Assembly (NCBI GenBank): GCA_008973525.1
Contig: WACJ01000061.1
Span: 1,214,853-1,278,852 of the forward strand
Source of the DNA: Stenopsyche tienmushanensis
Taxonomy: Eukaryota; Arthropoda; Insecta; Trichoptera; Stenopsychidae
Direction of reading: 5' to 3'
Length of the DNA: 64,000 nt
Position 1 is the stretch's first letter, and every line of letters begins with the position of its first letter. The translations under genes were made by a program, and so were the position numbers. The notes beneath the pieces are model-generated. The model was not told the origin of the DNA, did not search any database, and saw nothing but the letters and a program-made list of their open reading frames with translations. Positions 22,901-33,329 of this stretch are shown here, piece after piece.

Positions 22901-25303
22901 TCGTCTAGTTTTATATTCTCATCACTATGATGTTATTCTATAAATATGTTTTGTGTGCATTTTGCATTTAGAATTTAATTTATGATTACAGAAATGTCTG
23001 TTTAAATTACAGCAAGCTCTTTCTAGCAGTATGTTAATTTTTTTGAGCACTTGGCGTTTATCCAAGCATTTTATAAACATTCTCACATGTGTGGTTCACC
23101 GGTGTTTTAAATTTAAAACAAATTTGTTATTCGGAACTTTTGGATCGATCGAGCATAGGAAGCAAATATTTGATTGTTTCAATTTGATTTGACTGTTTAA
23201 GATTTCGTCTCTTAAATATGAAGCATTAACCAAGACGTTCAGATACTAATCAATTTAATTTGTTTGCGTTATACCTTATAAATGATTGATGGTAATTCTT
23301 TAATATAATAGAATTTACTGAACGTTGACATGTTTTTGTGCACTTGATTAATGCAATCAGTTATAATTCGGAGTGTGGCTTAATTATCAATGTCATTTAT
23401 GTAACGTGGTAACAGAATTTTGTCCATGTGGTTATATTGTTAGTGGCGACTTTGTTAAAATTAGATACGTTGATGGAGGCCTGGCATTTTTGCCGTTATC
23501 ATTTAAAAAAAAAAAATCATTTTATTGTATGCTTATCTTAAGCGATAGGAGTTTATCTTCAAGCATTTTATATATTTAGTGTACATATATTTAGTGGTAG
23601 CATCAATAGCACATTTTTATTGGCTATCTTTTTAAATCCGCTGATGGATGTTAAGATTTGGCTTGCGCCAATTTAATTTATACATTGCAAGATTAAAGAA
23701 TACGATAAAAGTCCTAATCGATTGAAAAGATCATTATAGGTTTATTATATTTATTAAAACCAATTGGATGTTTATCAATATGGTTTTTTTTAAACAGCGT
23801 TTATTAAAGTTTAATAGAATTTATAGATGCACAGTTATATGATTTATTTAACTTTCACACTATGATTTCAGTGTTTGGTCTGCAAAAACTGGGTCATCAC
23901 ATGTCATAACATTGGAGAATGGATAAAAAGTTTCAATGAAATTGTTAAAAATCCTTTTTAGATAAGTATTGAATACTTAAAATCAACAAACATTAATTCT
24001 ATGAAATCTTTTCAAGTATACCTAACTACTACGAAAATTTTCTTCAAAGCATATTTTTTAAAATGATTTTCCATCGCCTTCCATATTTGGTATATTTATA
24101 AGATAAGTTTTAGATTTATAATTGGGTTCTTTTGACTTTCATATATCATTACTAATACGATAAGACATATCAGAAAACCATTGCCAATTAATCTAATGTA
24201 TAAACATTAATCTTTATTTGTTCGTATTTAATGCGCTGCCATACCGTTCATCCGATTGCGATAAAACTTTGTCAACTTATTGTTTACATTTGCGGAAATA
24301 ACATAAGTATAATAAAAACATTGTTTGTGTATGCAATTTGTTATGCGAGACGTTTAACGTATGCACTATATTGGAGCATATTGGTATGGTAGTTGCTAAG
24401 GTAAATAAAGCACTACAACCGTCGATTTGTTATGTACTTGCCAAGCGTTCAGTCTTCGGTGGACTATGCCGGGAGGCGGATCAATACAAACGTCATCATT
24501 TTAATTCATATCTGGATCAATTGGTTTGGCGACAACAGCAACACATCGAAAACATATTCAAGACACTTTTAAATTCTATGCTTGGCCTCAATTACATAGT
24601 TTTATCGAAAGATGCTCACAAGGAGCATCATCAAGACGGCAGTTATTCCGCGTCCATGAGTCTGACAGGAGACTCGAAATATCGAAAATAGGTACATTTG
24701 AACTTTTAATTTACCTCTCAAATAATTACTAAGCGCGATCGTATACCCTTTTAAGCTTTCATCACTAGTGATGGATAAAAATGGAATAGAAGTGTTTATC
24801 CTGTGTCAATGGCTGCCTAGATAAATTGATGTAAAGCTATATTCTTAATACATTGACAATGTGCAAAACAAATTACATCCTTTTATGACCCAATTCATTC
24901 AACAGTCCCATACAAATACAATAAATTGGTAGCAATTTTTATCGTACAGTCCGAGATGTTGTTTTCGCAAGTGGCTGATATTGCAGATTTCGGTACCAAG
25001 ATACTATAAATTATTCTGTCTTGAATGCTTACATCAACCGAGTACTATTAAGCTAGAGTGATAAGGTGTCTGATAAGAATTTTGGGTGATATTTTGAGGT
25101 GGCGACGATGCTAGATCCTAGTATTAGTTCGTAGACTAAAATACATTCTATTGTGTGTACAAACCTGTTTCTTTCATGGCCAATTCGTCTCCAGTGAATA
25201 CTGTTAGCGGAGGCGGAAAGACCAGTCCTCGTTCAGTCGATTGGAATCTCTGCTGGCTCAAACTGGCTGCAATAGTCTTTGAACTCCTCCATTGCTCTGC
25301 AGC
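19940..25303 (-). CDS. ACADSB: short/branched-chain acyl-CoA dehydrogenase (first exon not found)
   Basis: Seven minus-strand exons in transcription order: 25165-25303, 22509-22609, 21949-22155, 21506-21676, 21123-21431, 20292-20427, 19940-20118. All have GT...AG borders and compatible phases, giving 413 residues ending in TAA. The enzyme oxidises 2-methylbutyryl-CoA and related acyl-CoAs with FAD in the mitochondrial matrix (isoleucine breakdown), passing electrons to ETF. Visible signatures are [18 protein letters not shown] (acyl-CoA/FAD signature), [37 protein letters not shown] and TIYEGTSN with the catalytic Glu near residue 393. Length compares with about 432 aa in human. The exon at 25165-25303 begins in phase 0 without an ATG, so a short upstream exon with the start and most of the transit peptide is missing; I could not place it. 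The introns hold a MITE and Helitron fragments. Confidence 0.93.
20190..20247. mobile_element. tiny MITE/hairpin in acyl-CoA dehydrogenase intron
   Basis: GGATCATTCAAATGCGACGT on the left faces CATCGCATTTGAATGACCC on the right, so almost the whole 58 bp can fold as a hairpin. The same terminal sequence, with CATCTAGACGTC, bounds the Tc1/mariner relic at 52294-52605. This is therefore probably a deletion derivative of that transposon. Confidence 0.6.
20448..20702 (+). mobile_element. Helitron-like element, 5'-truncated
   Basis: It contains the end of module 1 (GCGATAAAACTTTG at 20458), a full module 2 starting TCTAATATATAAAA at about 20513, and an intact 3' end CGCATGCCGGGTAATCACTAGT at 20681-20702. 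It lies in an intron of the acyl-CoA dehydrogenase gene. Confidence 0.7.
22610..25164. other. large intron of the acyl-CoA dehydrogenase gene
   Basis: A 2.5 kb intron, much larger than the gene's other introns (74 to about 1000 bp). It holds the Helitron at 24192. The rest is AT-rich with no recognisable content. Confidence 0.6.
24192..24690 (+). mobile_element. Helitron-like element with extra internal sequence
   Basis: It starts TCTAATGTATAAAC at 24192 and follows the complete copy at 7788 through GTCGATTTGTTATGTACTT at about 24420-24438. It then carries about 250 bp not present in the short copies, with a 117-codon open frame at 24338-24691 of unknown nature. No CTAGT terminus was found. 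It may be a piece of a longer, formerly autonomous relative, but helicase or Rep motifs are not visible. Confidence 0.5.
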
Positions 25304-25582
25304 CTACCCATAAGAAAATCGAATGATTTATTAGCGTCACTAATGCAGTTCGGACAATAAATTCATTAATTTATTTTGAAAAATATCAAATATTGAAATC
25401 GCAATAAAACGAGCGGATGTAATCTATATCTGAAGATTTATTAGAGCTCCAAGTGTGATAAAAGCATAAAAGATATATAAAACACAAAATCAATCTTTGG
25501 ATGATTGGCTATCTTTTGATAGATCATTTTGTAATGTAATTCCACTTTAACTGATATTTTCAACCGATAACATTTACCGCAT

Positions 25583-26240
25583 TTGTACGATGGTCATCTA
25601 GAAAGTAAGGTTACAGGGGGTCCTGAAGCTGGGGGATTTTTTTCGTTTCGAAATTTGCGCACCTGGCGTGTAGGGGGAATCCTAACGGTCAGTTTGATTG
25701 GTCTCGCTTGTTTATCGGCCATTTTGTTCGGTCATAGTAAATTCTTCCGATGGAGAGGTTGTCACGCGCTCCTGCCATCTTCCGTCCGTGCGAGATCCAC
25801 GCGGACATCCGTTTTTTGATTTTGCAGAACAATACCGCTGCGAATATCCATCGGAAGCTCGCGGAAGTCAATGATAGTGATGTGATGGGTCGACATCATG
25901 TCACGAAGTGGATTAGATTGTTGTCATGCAAGGAGTGGGAGACCATCAGGGATTTCTGATGCACTTTTGCAATAAATTGAAGAACAAGTTCGAAATGGCC
26001 GCCGTTTGACGCTTGATGACTTTCACGCAGAGCTCCCTGGAATTTCTCGAAGTCTCCTTGGTGATATTGTTTCGGAAAAACTTGGTTAAAAGAAGTTGTG
26101 TGTGAGATGGGTGCCCAGAATGCTCACACTTGAGCACTGGAATGAATTTTTGGATCTTTTTGCACAGAAGGGAGAAACTCTTCTGAGCTATCTTCTAGAC
26201 CCCAGAATCCAAAAAACCACAAAAAAAGAGCTTGTGAGCT
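25583..26240 (+). pseudogene. mariner family M1, 5' part
   Basis: The 5' terminal repeat GATGGTCATCTAGAAAGTAA is at about 25589. The coding relic reads RFLILQNNTAANIHRKLAEV (first helix-turn-helix) and HHVTKWIRLL. After a frame change comes FLDLFAQKGE, the start of the catalytic domain. It is broken by stops and truncated before the catalytic Asp residues. It ends where an L1 repeat begins. Relatives are at 31180-31445 (3' end) and 43636-44250. Confidence 0.75.
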
Positions 26241-26387
26241 AGAACTTTGTTAATCCCTTAAAGAGGTAAGACACAGAGTTGTGTCCGAATTCCAGTGTAG
26301 CATTCTAACACGTTGAGTTCGTAGACAGACAGAGATTGAGAGTGTCTTGCACGTTTTTGGAGAGAAACAGAGACGGATAGGGCACCT

Positions 26388-26596
26388 TGTTTGAAACAAG
26401 CGCCCTGAAGCGACATTTATTCCGAGAAGGGCGGGATGACGCCTCTAAGGCGAACGCGCACTCCTTCATGATCCACTGCATGATTGTTATGAAACCTACA
26501 TAACAAAAAAACGTTATATTCCGATCTTTCTAATGTGTGCCACCCTTTCTCGGAATAACTGTTGCTTCAGGAGGTGCATTTCAAATAAGGAAGATT
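26388..26596. mobile_element. MITE with about 40-bp inverted ends
   Basis: The left end reads TTTGAAACAAGCGCCCTGAA then GCGACATTTATTCCGAGAAG. The right end (to about 26596) is its imperfect reverse complement, with CCCTTTCTCGGAATAA and TGCTTCAGGAGGTGCATTTC. The interior is about 110 bp and non-coding. It lies inside an L1 repeat, so it inserted later. The class is not assigned. Confidence 0.6.
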
Positions 26597-26599
26597 CCC

Positions 26600-26830
26600 T
26601 GCCTCACCTTGTACAGGGGAAATTGTATGTGCGCATTAAAATATATTATGTATAATTGATCTTAAGTTAAGACAATTAAACATCATTTATAACGTATTTA
26701 TGTTAAATAAGACAAGTCTAAAAATGTGTGGATTTTACTTCTGACACCAGTGAAATGTCTCAAACTCAGTGGGATTAAAGAATTTTAAGCGGTCGATCGA
26801 TCTCATTTATAACTAAATAACGACGAAGAG
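26600..26830 (+). repeat. second copy of the dispersed repeat at 3740-4080
   Basis: Shares AATAAGG, TTGTACAGGGGAAATTGTAT-like sequence, ATGTGCGCATT and TTCTGACACCAGTGAAATG with 3755-4080, in the same order. Confidence 0.55.
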
Positions 26831-27139
26831 CGTTTTGCAATGTTAAGTTTGAAGAGAAACAGAGACGGAGAGAGTTTCTTGCGTACATCGTACGATTGTA
26901 TAGATCTTTAACCCAAATTTATCGACTAATAATATGTGAATGAAATAATGGATCGATTTCAATTGTACTGTTTATGTTTAATTGAAGAAATAACCGAATA
27001 TTGTGTGCTATCGACAGTTTATTTATTTATATACAAGATTCATACACGCTGCGACGGTCCTGACAGATAAGTAGATTTGTACGGAGTGGCGGACATACAA
27101 ATATAGCATCTAAGTTTATGATGTTTTTAAATTAGCTCA

Positions 27140-28975
27140 CTACTCAAAGGGTGAATGGTGGCCAAATTATGATCTGAACAGGTTCTCATTTTTTTCATGG
27201 CCACTCGCTGCTCGTATTTATTGATAGACTCTCGCTTTGATCTTGCTCACTTTCTCCAACTTTTTTTAAAATGTTAAATGTTTTTAGATCTTGTAAGACT
27301 TTGGGGAAGTTCATTTTTCAGCAAGAAATCAATGCAAACGTTTGACTTTCAGATAATTAAAACATCAACCAGTTTACAAACAATAGGCAAAAAAGGACAA
27401 TTAGACAAATTTATTTTGGGTTTTAAATTAAACTGGAATGTTTCCTACGGCTATGAGTTGTTATCAGCAGTTTGACGGCTGCAATCCAATTAATAATTCA
27501 AGAGCTCACGTATCAAACTTGCAGGAAGTCCGCACGCATCATGATTCCTGATGCATTTTACTATTGCAATATGGCATTGGCATTCTGATGATCGAGGACA
27601 ATTGTTGATTTACAAGTTGAAAATTAAATATGCTTTATATCATAATAATCCTCTTATCGACGTCAACATTCGACGCATATCGAGGCGAATTTATCGTTTT
27701 GTGGACATCAAAGATCTGCAGATGGCTGCTCTTGGATGTTATATAATATTGTTGCAATATAAAATTAATTAGCTGCCTTGACAAAATAATAGCAATGGTT
27801 CAATTAATACTAATGGTGAGGAATTCAAATTATGGCAATATGATTGAGCTGTTGATATCAATATCGTAATATCAATAGTTTAAAATATTTTTGTTTGGCT
27901 CGTATATTTTATTGTTCCACTCGGACACTATGATCAAAATCCAATTCCAAGTGTATATTTATCTAAACATCATATTGATGACGCACATTTTTATAGTGCT
28001 GTTTATTTGCCCGATGTTTTTTGATAAATCTATGGATCTTGTGATTTTTAAAGATTATTTTATTATTAGATTTGATATTGTGTGTAGTGAAAATTCGGTC
28101 TAATCAAATGATCTAACGGGATTGATTGCGATTAATTTATAGATAAGTCATTGAGGAGTACCACAACATTGGCAGTAAATTTCACATATCATATTATTGA
28201 TTTAGGGGTCCAAAAATTGATCATTTAGCATGTGTTTTCTGTCAAAATACGAATTTATTTTTGACATGCCCGATAAAATATATCGAATATTTCGTCTTGT
28301 CGGATTATTTATTATACATTTACAGTTAGAAGCTTATCAGTGACCAAATTTCCGCTTGTGGCATATCTTAAATTTTAGCTGATCAAATATCATGGAATTT
28401 AGGAAACTTGTACTTTATAAAAAAATATGTTTTACATAAGCAAAAAATACAAACGTATATACAATATGTGTTCAGTCGTTCATACAAATTGTCGATGAAT
28501 GAAGACTATGTGTACCAAGACTGACAATGTGGCACTTCTGGACATTTTGAATATCGACTCCAAAATTCAAATGCTGACGCTTTTCGAAGGTCGACTCTTT
28601 TATTACCCGTCGATCGTTTTTTCTGCTTAACAAACATGCAAATTTTTGCAAAAAATATGCACCAATTGATCAAAAACGAACCGTCGTCGATTAAATTTAA
28701 TTCGCGCAGGCTTTTTTCAATTGCTATAATTGAGGTAATGCCATAATAAATACCTTGTTGACTATAATCCTTCTCAATGGAAACATGATGATAGTGATGA
28801 TGACCACACGATCTTCCACCCGACACACTCGGCCGCACGCGAAAGAATGAACGTACGAAGAGATTGCAAATATATTCGAACTGAGCGGTCCGCAATGAGT
28901 TTATATTAAGGCACAGATTCTCAACTGTTTGAAAATCTTGATTTATTAATGGACTGCATTTTAAGAAAGGTAATT
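27140..28975. other. gene-free stretch
   Basis: Non-repetitive within the window, with no recognisable gene. Open frames at 27278-27475 and 27551-27772 (+) and 28506-28895 (-, 129 codons) have no known domain. The stretch could contain a missing exon of a neighbour or regulatory DNA. I see nothing specific. Confidence 0.4.
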
Positions 28976-28977
28976 AC

Positions 28978-29028
28978 GATGGTGATTCAAATATAACCCG
29001 GAATTTTGCTGTACAAATGTATAAGTCT
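28978..29028 (-). mobile_element. mariner family M2 terminal fragment
   Basis: GGTGATTCAAATATAACCCG and GAATTTTGCTGTACAAATGT match the outer end of the element at 47055-47345 and the fragment at 50628. A Helitron is inserted immediately after it at 29029. The other part of this copy, the reversed C-terminus of the transposase, is visible at about 29355-29400 (CATTTATTCCATTGGAT). Confidence 0.6.
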
Positions 29029-29340
29029 TCTAATATATAAAATGAATTGGGTTTTGTTCGTTCGAAATGCGCTGCCATGCCGTTCATCGGATTGCAATAA
29101 AACTTCGTTCACTTATTGCTAAAGATTCCGCGAGTAGCATAAGCATAGTCTAATATATAAAAAACAATGTTTGTTTGTTCGTATTCAATGCGCTGCCATA
29201 CCGTACATTCGATTGCAATAAAACTTTGCCAAATTATTGTTTGCACTTTCTCAAATAATATAAGTATAGTACAATTGAATTATAGTAGATCTTATATATA
29301 AAAAATAATGTTTTTACCTTTGTTCATATTTACAATAAAA
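29029..29340 (+). mobile_element. Helitron-like element inside a mariner relic
   Basis: Two tandem modules start TCTAATATATAAAATGAATT at 29029 and TCTAATATATAAAAAACAAT at about 29150, with a partial third at about 29292, exactly as at 4135-4450. No CTAGT 3' end is visible. The flanks are the two sides of an M2 mariner. Confidence 0.65.
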
Positions 29341-29399
29341 TAAATATTATTTATACTTTTGTAGTTCCTTTCATTACAAATACATTTATTCCATTGGAT

Positions 29400-29710
29400 A
29401 TGTAGATTCGAAGACAGACAAAGACGGAAAGTGTTTTGCGCGTTGATTTTGCAGAGAAACAGAGACGGAGAGAGTATCTTGCGTACGTCATACGATTGTA
29501 CAAATCGTTAACTCGAATTTATCGACTAATCAATATGTGAATGATACAATGAATCGATTTCAGGTGTATTATTTATGTTCACTTGAATAAATGATCGAAT
29601 ATTGTGTGCTATCGACAGTGTTTATATATTCATATACAAGCTCTATACACGCTGCGACGATCCTGGCAGATAAGTGGATTTGTACGGATAACATACAAAT
29701 ATAGTCACGT
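29400..29710 (+). repeat. LTR-like repeat L1, copy 4
   Basis: Carries GAAGACAGACAAAGACGG, CAGAGACGGAGAGAGTATC, CGAATATTGTGTGCTATCG and ACACGCTGCGACGATCCTG in the L1 order, in plus orientation. Confidence 0.65.
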
Positions 29711-30129
29711 AGAAAATCAATCAATAAAATACCTTTCGAGTCCTAAAATACCCTAACCGTCACAATCAAACACTTGGGTCTTACTTGGAGTAGCATCATC
29801 AAACTGTGCCTCAAGTCTCCTCAATATTTCACTTGATATCAAGCCTTCGTTTACGATAAAACGAATAATTACGCTTTGCGCCATTGATAAAATGCATTCA
29901 TTGTAAACGATAACAAAGTGTGATTAATGTACAAATTTTCAAGGATTTCTATTGCACGTTAAACGAAATGACTGCATTTTTATGCATTATCGTTCAAGAC
30001 GTTGTTAACTGGCGTTACATAAGATCTGATTATTTTTCAAAAATTAAATTTAGTATAAAAGTGCATTAAAACACTTGCTCTCAAACGGAAGCATTCAGAA
30101 GTAGAAATCTATGTACAATGACCCATTTG

Positions 30130-30475
30130 GGCCCAACAAAGATCTACTTTAACTCGTCTGCCACTTATCATCCGTATAAATCCACTTATCTGTCAGGAGC
30201 GTCGCAGCGTGTATGAAGCTTGTACATGAATAAATAAACATTGTCAAATAGCACACAATTTTCGGTTATTTATTTGCGTAAGCATAAAAAATACACTTGA
30301 AATCATCATTAGTCGATAAATTTGGGTTAACGATCTATGCAATCGTTCGACGTACGCAAGATACTCTCTCCGTCTCTGTCTGTCTTCGAGCTCAGCGTGT
30401 AAGAATGCACTTTCTGGATCACTGGAATTTGGACATAACACTGTGTCTTACCTCTTTAAGGGGTTAATATGGGCT
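30130..30475 (-). repeat. LTR-like repeat L1, copy 5 (most complete)
   Basis: Minus orientation. From the high end it reads TAAAGAGGTAAGACACAGTG, the GAATTCCAGTGATCC-like start, GCTCGAAGACAGACAGAGAC, a long stretch matching the other copies, then AAGCTTCATACACGCTGCG and GATAAGTGGATTTATACGG. At about 345 bp it is the best template for a family consensus. Confidence 0.65.
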
Positions 30476-31179
30476 ACGTTGTTCTTTGAAAGATGCTTTT
30501 TGTCTGTGTTTTTGGTCTATGTATCGTGTAAAGGTTTTAATAGATACTTTCAAGCCGAAAACATTATGCTAGCATCTAAATCGCTGTCCATTTCATCAAA
30601 TGTATGATAACATTAAAAGTGTTTCCGAGTCAAATGCCGTTGAAGAATATTAATCCTGATCCTAAATTCCAACGTATGCCTAGGAATATTTTGATTGCCA
30701 TGCTGAGCAGCTAGGGGTATTAGAAAAACCGGTTTTATAACCAATTTAAATTAATATTGATGCTGTTATATAGAGGGTTTCTTTCGATAAATCTTCGATG
30801 CAAGACGGAATTCCAGCAGAATTGAAGCTTTATGTAAGTATAACACAGAAAAAGTAGACATAAAGGTGCTCGATAGAAATTTGTCTTTTAAACTCGATTA
30901 GAACGCTGATTTCGAGGGTCATCTTCAATAAAGTGACAAATTTTTAATGACTGTGTATTTATATGTCTCTCCAGAAGAGTAGATTCAACCCAACATGTAA
31001 CTTAAAAGTAAAAGTAGGAACCATTTAGTTCAACAAGATTCTAAGCCATCTTGATTTGATTATGAATGATGGATGATACAAAATTATATATCACATTTAT
31101 CAAATTTGGCATAGTGGACAAGGCTCCAAAACTAGTTCTTAGACTCCTATTGTCATGGAAAAAACAGTTGTATAGATAA
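30476..31179. other. gene-free stretch
   Basis: AT-rich and non-repetitive within the window. No gene or RNA is recognisable. Confidence 0.4.
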
Positions 31180-31445
31180 ATTGCGCCGTCAAAATTGTGT
31201 GACCATCGCGCATGAATTTTTGGATCGTTTTGCACTGGAGGGAAACGCTTTTCTGGACTCTATCGTGGCAAGGGATGAAATTTGGGTGTGTCAACCCCCA
31301 GAATACAAAAAGAGCTGGCGACTGAGGTCTTTGACACTGGCATACAAAAGCTTTGAAAAATAGTTGAATATATCCTGTGAATTTCAATCAAATAAAAGCA
31401 TTTTTCGATCCTATATAAATGTTGTAACCTTACTTTCTGGATGAT
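31180..31445 (+). pseudogene. mariner family M1, 3' part
   Basis: The reading frame gives EFLDRFALEGNAFLDSIVAR followed by DEIWVCQPPEYKKSW, which corresponds to the mariner TGDESWVHHYTPE block with the first catalytic Asp retained. The following catalytic region is deleted. The 3' terminal repeat GTTGTAACCTTACTTTCTGG and ATGATCC ends at about 31445 and matches the 5' end of 25583 in inverted form. Confidence 0.75.
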
Positions 31446-32982
31446 CCTTGTATACAGATTGCTCTATGATATCCTTATTTTTCCTTTGGTGGAAGATGTA
31501 TGATAGAAAGATAGAAATTATGTATTTCTATAAGCTTGTAATATTCCTAAAGATGTAATTTCAATGGGAAATCACTGGCATTTTCATTAAGAAGAACATT
31601 TATTTGTTGAATTTATTTGTTAAATCTTGAAGAGGCTTTAATTAAACATTTTGAAAAGGATTTTTTTGCGTCTATATATTATCTTATATTTTAGTAAAAT
31701 ACTTATAATTAAAATAAGAAGATTGAGAAGACTATGTTTATGGAATTATAAACACAATCGCTCTATCTCTTTTTGCGAAGGTGTGATTTTTAAATAATGT
31801 CACACCACCGACAAAATATACTAACATATGGTACGTGTACATTATTTAAAAATATTAAAGTTTGCAAAAACATCTTTGTTTTTTTTCTTTTTATATTTAA
31901 TTTAAAATAATATGAGAAGTGATTAGCGCAATCTGTTGTACATGAATAAAAATACGACGCCATTCTGATCTGTTTGTATTTATAGTAATTTTATAAAACG
32001 CGAATAGAGGACGTAATTTGTATTTAAACAAAAATAAAGAAGCAAAATTTTTGTATAAATTAAAAAAGCTACCTATCTAGTTTTTACTTTGTTACATACA
32101 TCAGCGTTGATTATTTGTGTTTCAAATATAATATCATTACATATAATATCTCTTAAAACACGCCACAAAATATTATGTTATCCCGAAATAAATAGATTAT
32201 ATTTTTTTCAAATTAAAACTTAAAATTTTAATATTTTTACACAAGTCTTTTATGTAATTACTATTATTTGGGGTGCAGCATATTATCAATAGTTGCAGAG
32301 TGATGCGACGAAGGAACACAGACGTCGAGTGGAATAGAGTGATTTATTTAAAGTAATATAGATATACAATACAGGCAAAAATTATCTTGATTTTGATATT
32401 CAATATTACGATGAAGAATATATTTAATATGCCATATGACACTTTAAACCCCCGTATTTATTATATTTCATATCGTTATTCGATATTTTTTTTTAAAAAT
32501 ATTATATTAAGGTCATTTGTTTATTTTTTCATTGGAAAATTATAATAAGACCGTTCGTAAATGTTATTAAGTACTTGAGTCATTTTTATTATGACGTTGA
32601 TTAAATTATATTAAATTCCAATTAGATAATATAGGCATGACATTTGTTTAGATTTGATTCGAATATTATTTTTACTGATGATATAAAACTTGAATTCTAA
32701 GTGCAATTTATACATAAAATTTAAATATATATATGCCAATTAACTATATAGAATTAATTATTGAAATAAAAATGAAAAAAGTGTGCGAATTTAATTTTTA
32801 TACATTTTCATAAAAAATATTGTTATAAATATATTTAGTTTGGTCTATACGTGAATATTATACATGTCTAGAATTTTATTTTCATTGCTAATAATTTTTT
32901 TAGAAGTTTTACGAACGAAGAATGACGGTTTAATTCAAAAAAATCGTCCAAAAATATTTTTTTAATATTGCAACACCGATCT
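31446..32982. other. very AT-rich intergenic region upstream of AHSA1
   Basis: No gene is seen. It contains one copy of repeat R4 at about 32270-32400. The missing first exon of the acyl-CoA dehydrogenase could lie anywhere between 25310 and here, but nothing convincing was found. Confidence 0.45.
32270..32400 (+). repeat. dispersed repeat R4, copy 1
   Basis: GTTGCAGAGTGATGCGACGA, AGGAACACAGACGTCGAGTG and AATAGAGTGATTTATTTAAA recur at about 39190-39265 and 62095-62165. The AGTGATTTATTTAAA word with a following AT-rich tail suggests a terminal part of a retroelement, but this is not proven. Confidence 0.6.
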
Positions 32983-33007
32983 AGAAACATCGAGAAGTTT
33001 TCCGAAC
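32983..33007 (+). promoter_or_regulatory. heat-shock-element-like site upstream of AHSA1
   Basis: Five contiguous 5-bp units, aGAAa cATCg aGAAg tTTTc cGAAc. The three GAA units are perfect and exactly 10 bp apart; the two intervening TTC units each have one mismatch. This is the alternating nGAAn/nTTCn arrangement bound by heat shock factor trimers. It lies 323 bp upstream of the AHSA1 start codon, just before a GC-richer presumptive promoter. AHSA1 homologues in yeast and mammals are stress-inducible. Occupancy here is inference. Confidence 0.5.
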
Positions 33008-33329
33008 ACTGACGGAAGCCCCCCCTCCTTTCCTGCTGTCAGCTGTCAGTTAGCGCGTGCGAGGTCGAACTGTTCGCTTGGAGGTTTAGTTCTAGTCCAT
33101 CGGAAACAAACTTCTTCTCTGCTTGATTTTACGATTTTCCCTTCTTCGCTGTTGACATTTTAACTCATTAACTCGTATAAATAGCTGTTTTTAATTGAAG
33201 ATTTTTAAACGCGGTCGGAACCCGGAGCGGTCGCCAAATTTTGCAATCGGTTGTGTGATCTTGTGCGAGTGCCGGTTACGTTCCCGTGGCTACTTTGGCC
33301 TTGACGGCTGGACGTTATATAATTTCGAA

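Larger units (their letters stand above)
26255..27110 (+). repeat. LTR-like repeat L1, copy 3, split by insertions
   Basis: The L1 start (TGTGTCCGAATTCCAGTG, GAGAAACAGAGACGGA) is at 26282-26385 and the remainder (GAGAAACAGAGACGGAGAG through CGCTGCGACGGTCCTGAC) at 26851-27110. Both pieces contain the GAGAAACAGAGACGGA word, so it may be duplicated. Between them sit a MITE and a copy of the repeat at 3740. Confidence 0.65.

Noticed and set aside
24338..24732. Possible host gene at the overlapping plus-strand frames
   Set aside because: The 5' part is Helitron-like sequence shared with other copies, and no conserved domain is visible.
28506..28895. 129-codon minus-strand open frame
   Set aside because: No recognisable domain, odd composition, no supporting splice or promoter signals. 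Treated as chance.
25583..31445. A single 5.9-kb mariner split by insertions, since 25583 has a 5' end and 31445 a 3' end
   Set aside because: Both parts contain the same FLD-FA-(K/E)G coding segment, so they overlap and are more likely two separate truncated copies.
33195..33329. N-terminal extension of AHSA1 by 45 residues
   Set aside because: The frame is open, but the family starts at MAKWGEGDPRW. The upstream part has no similarity to AHSA1 and fits a 5' UTR.
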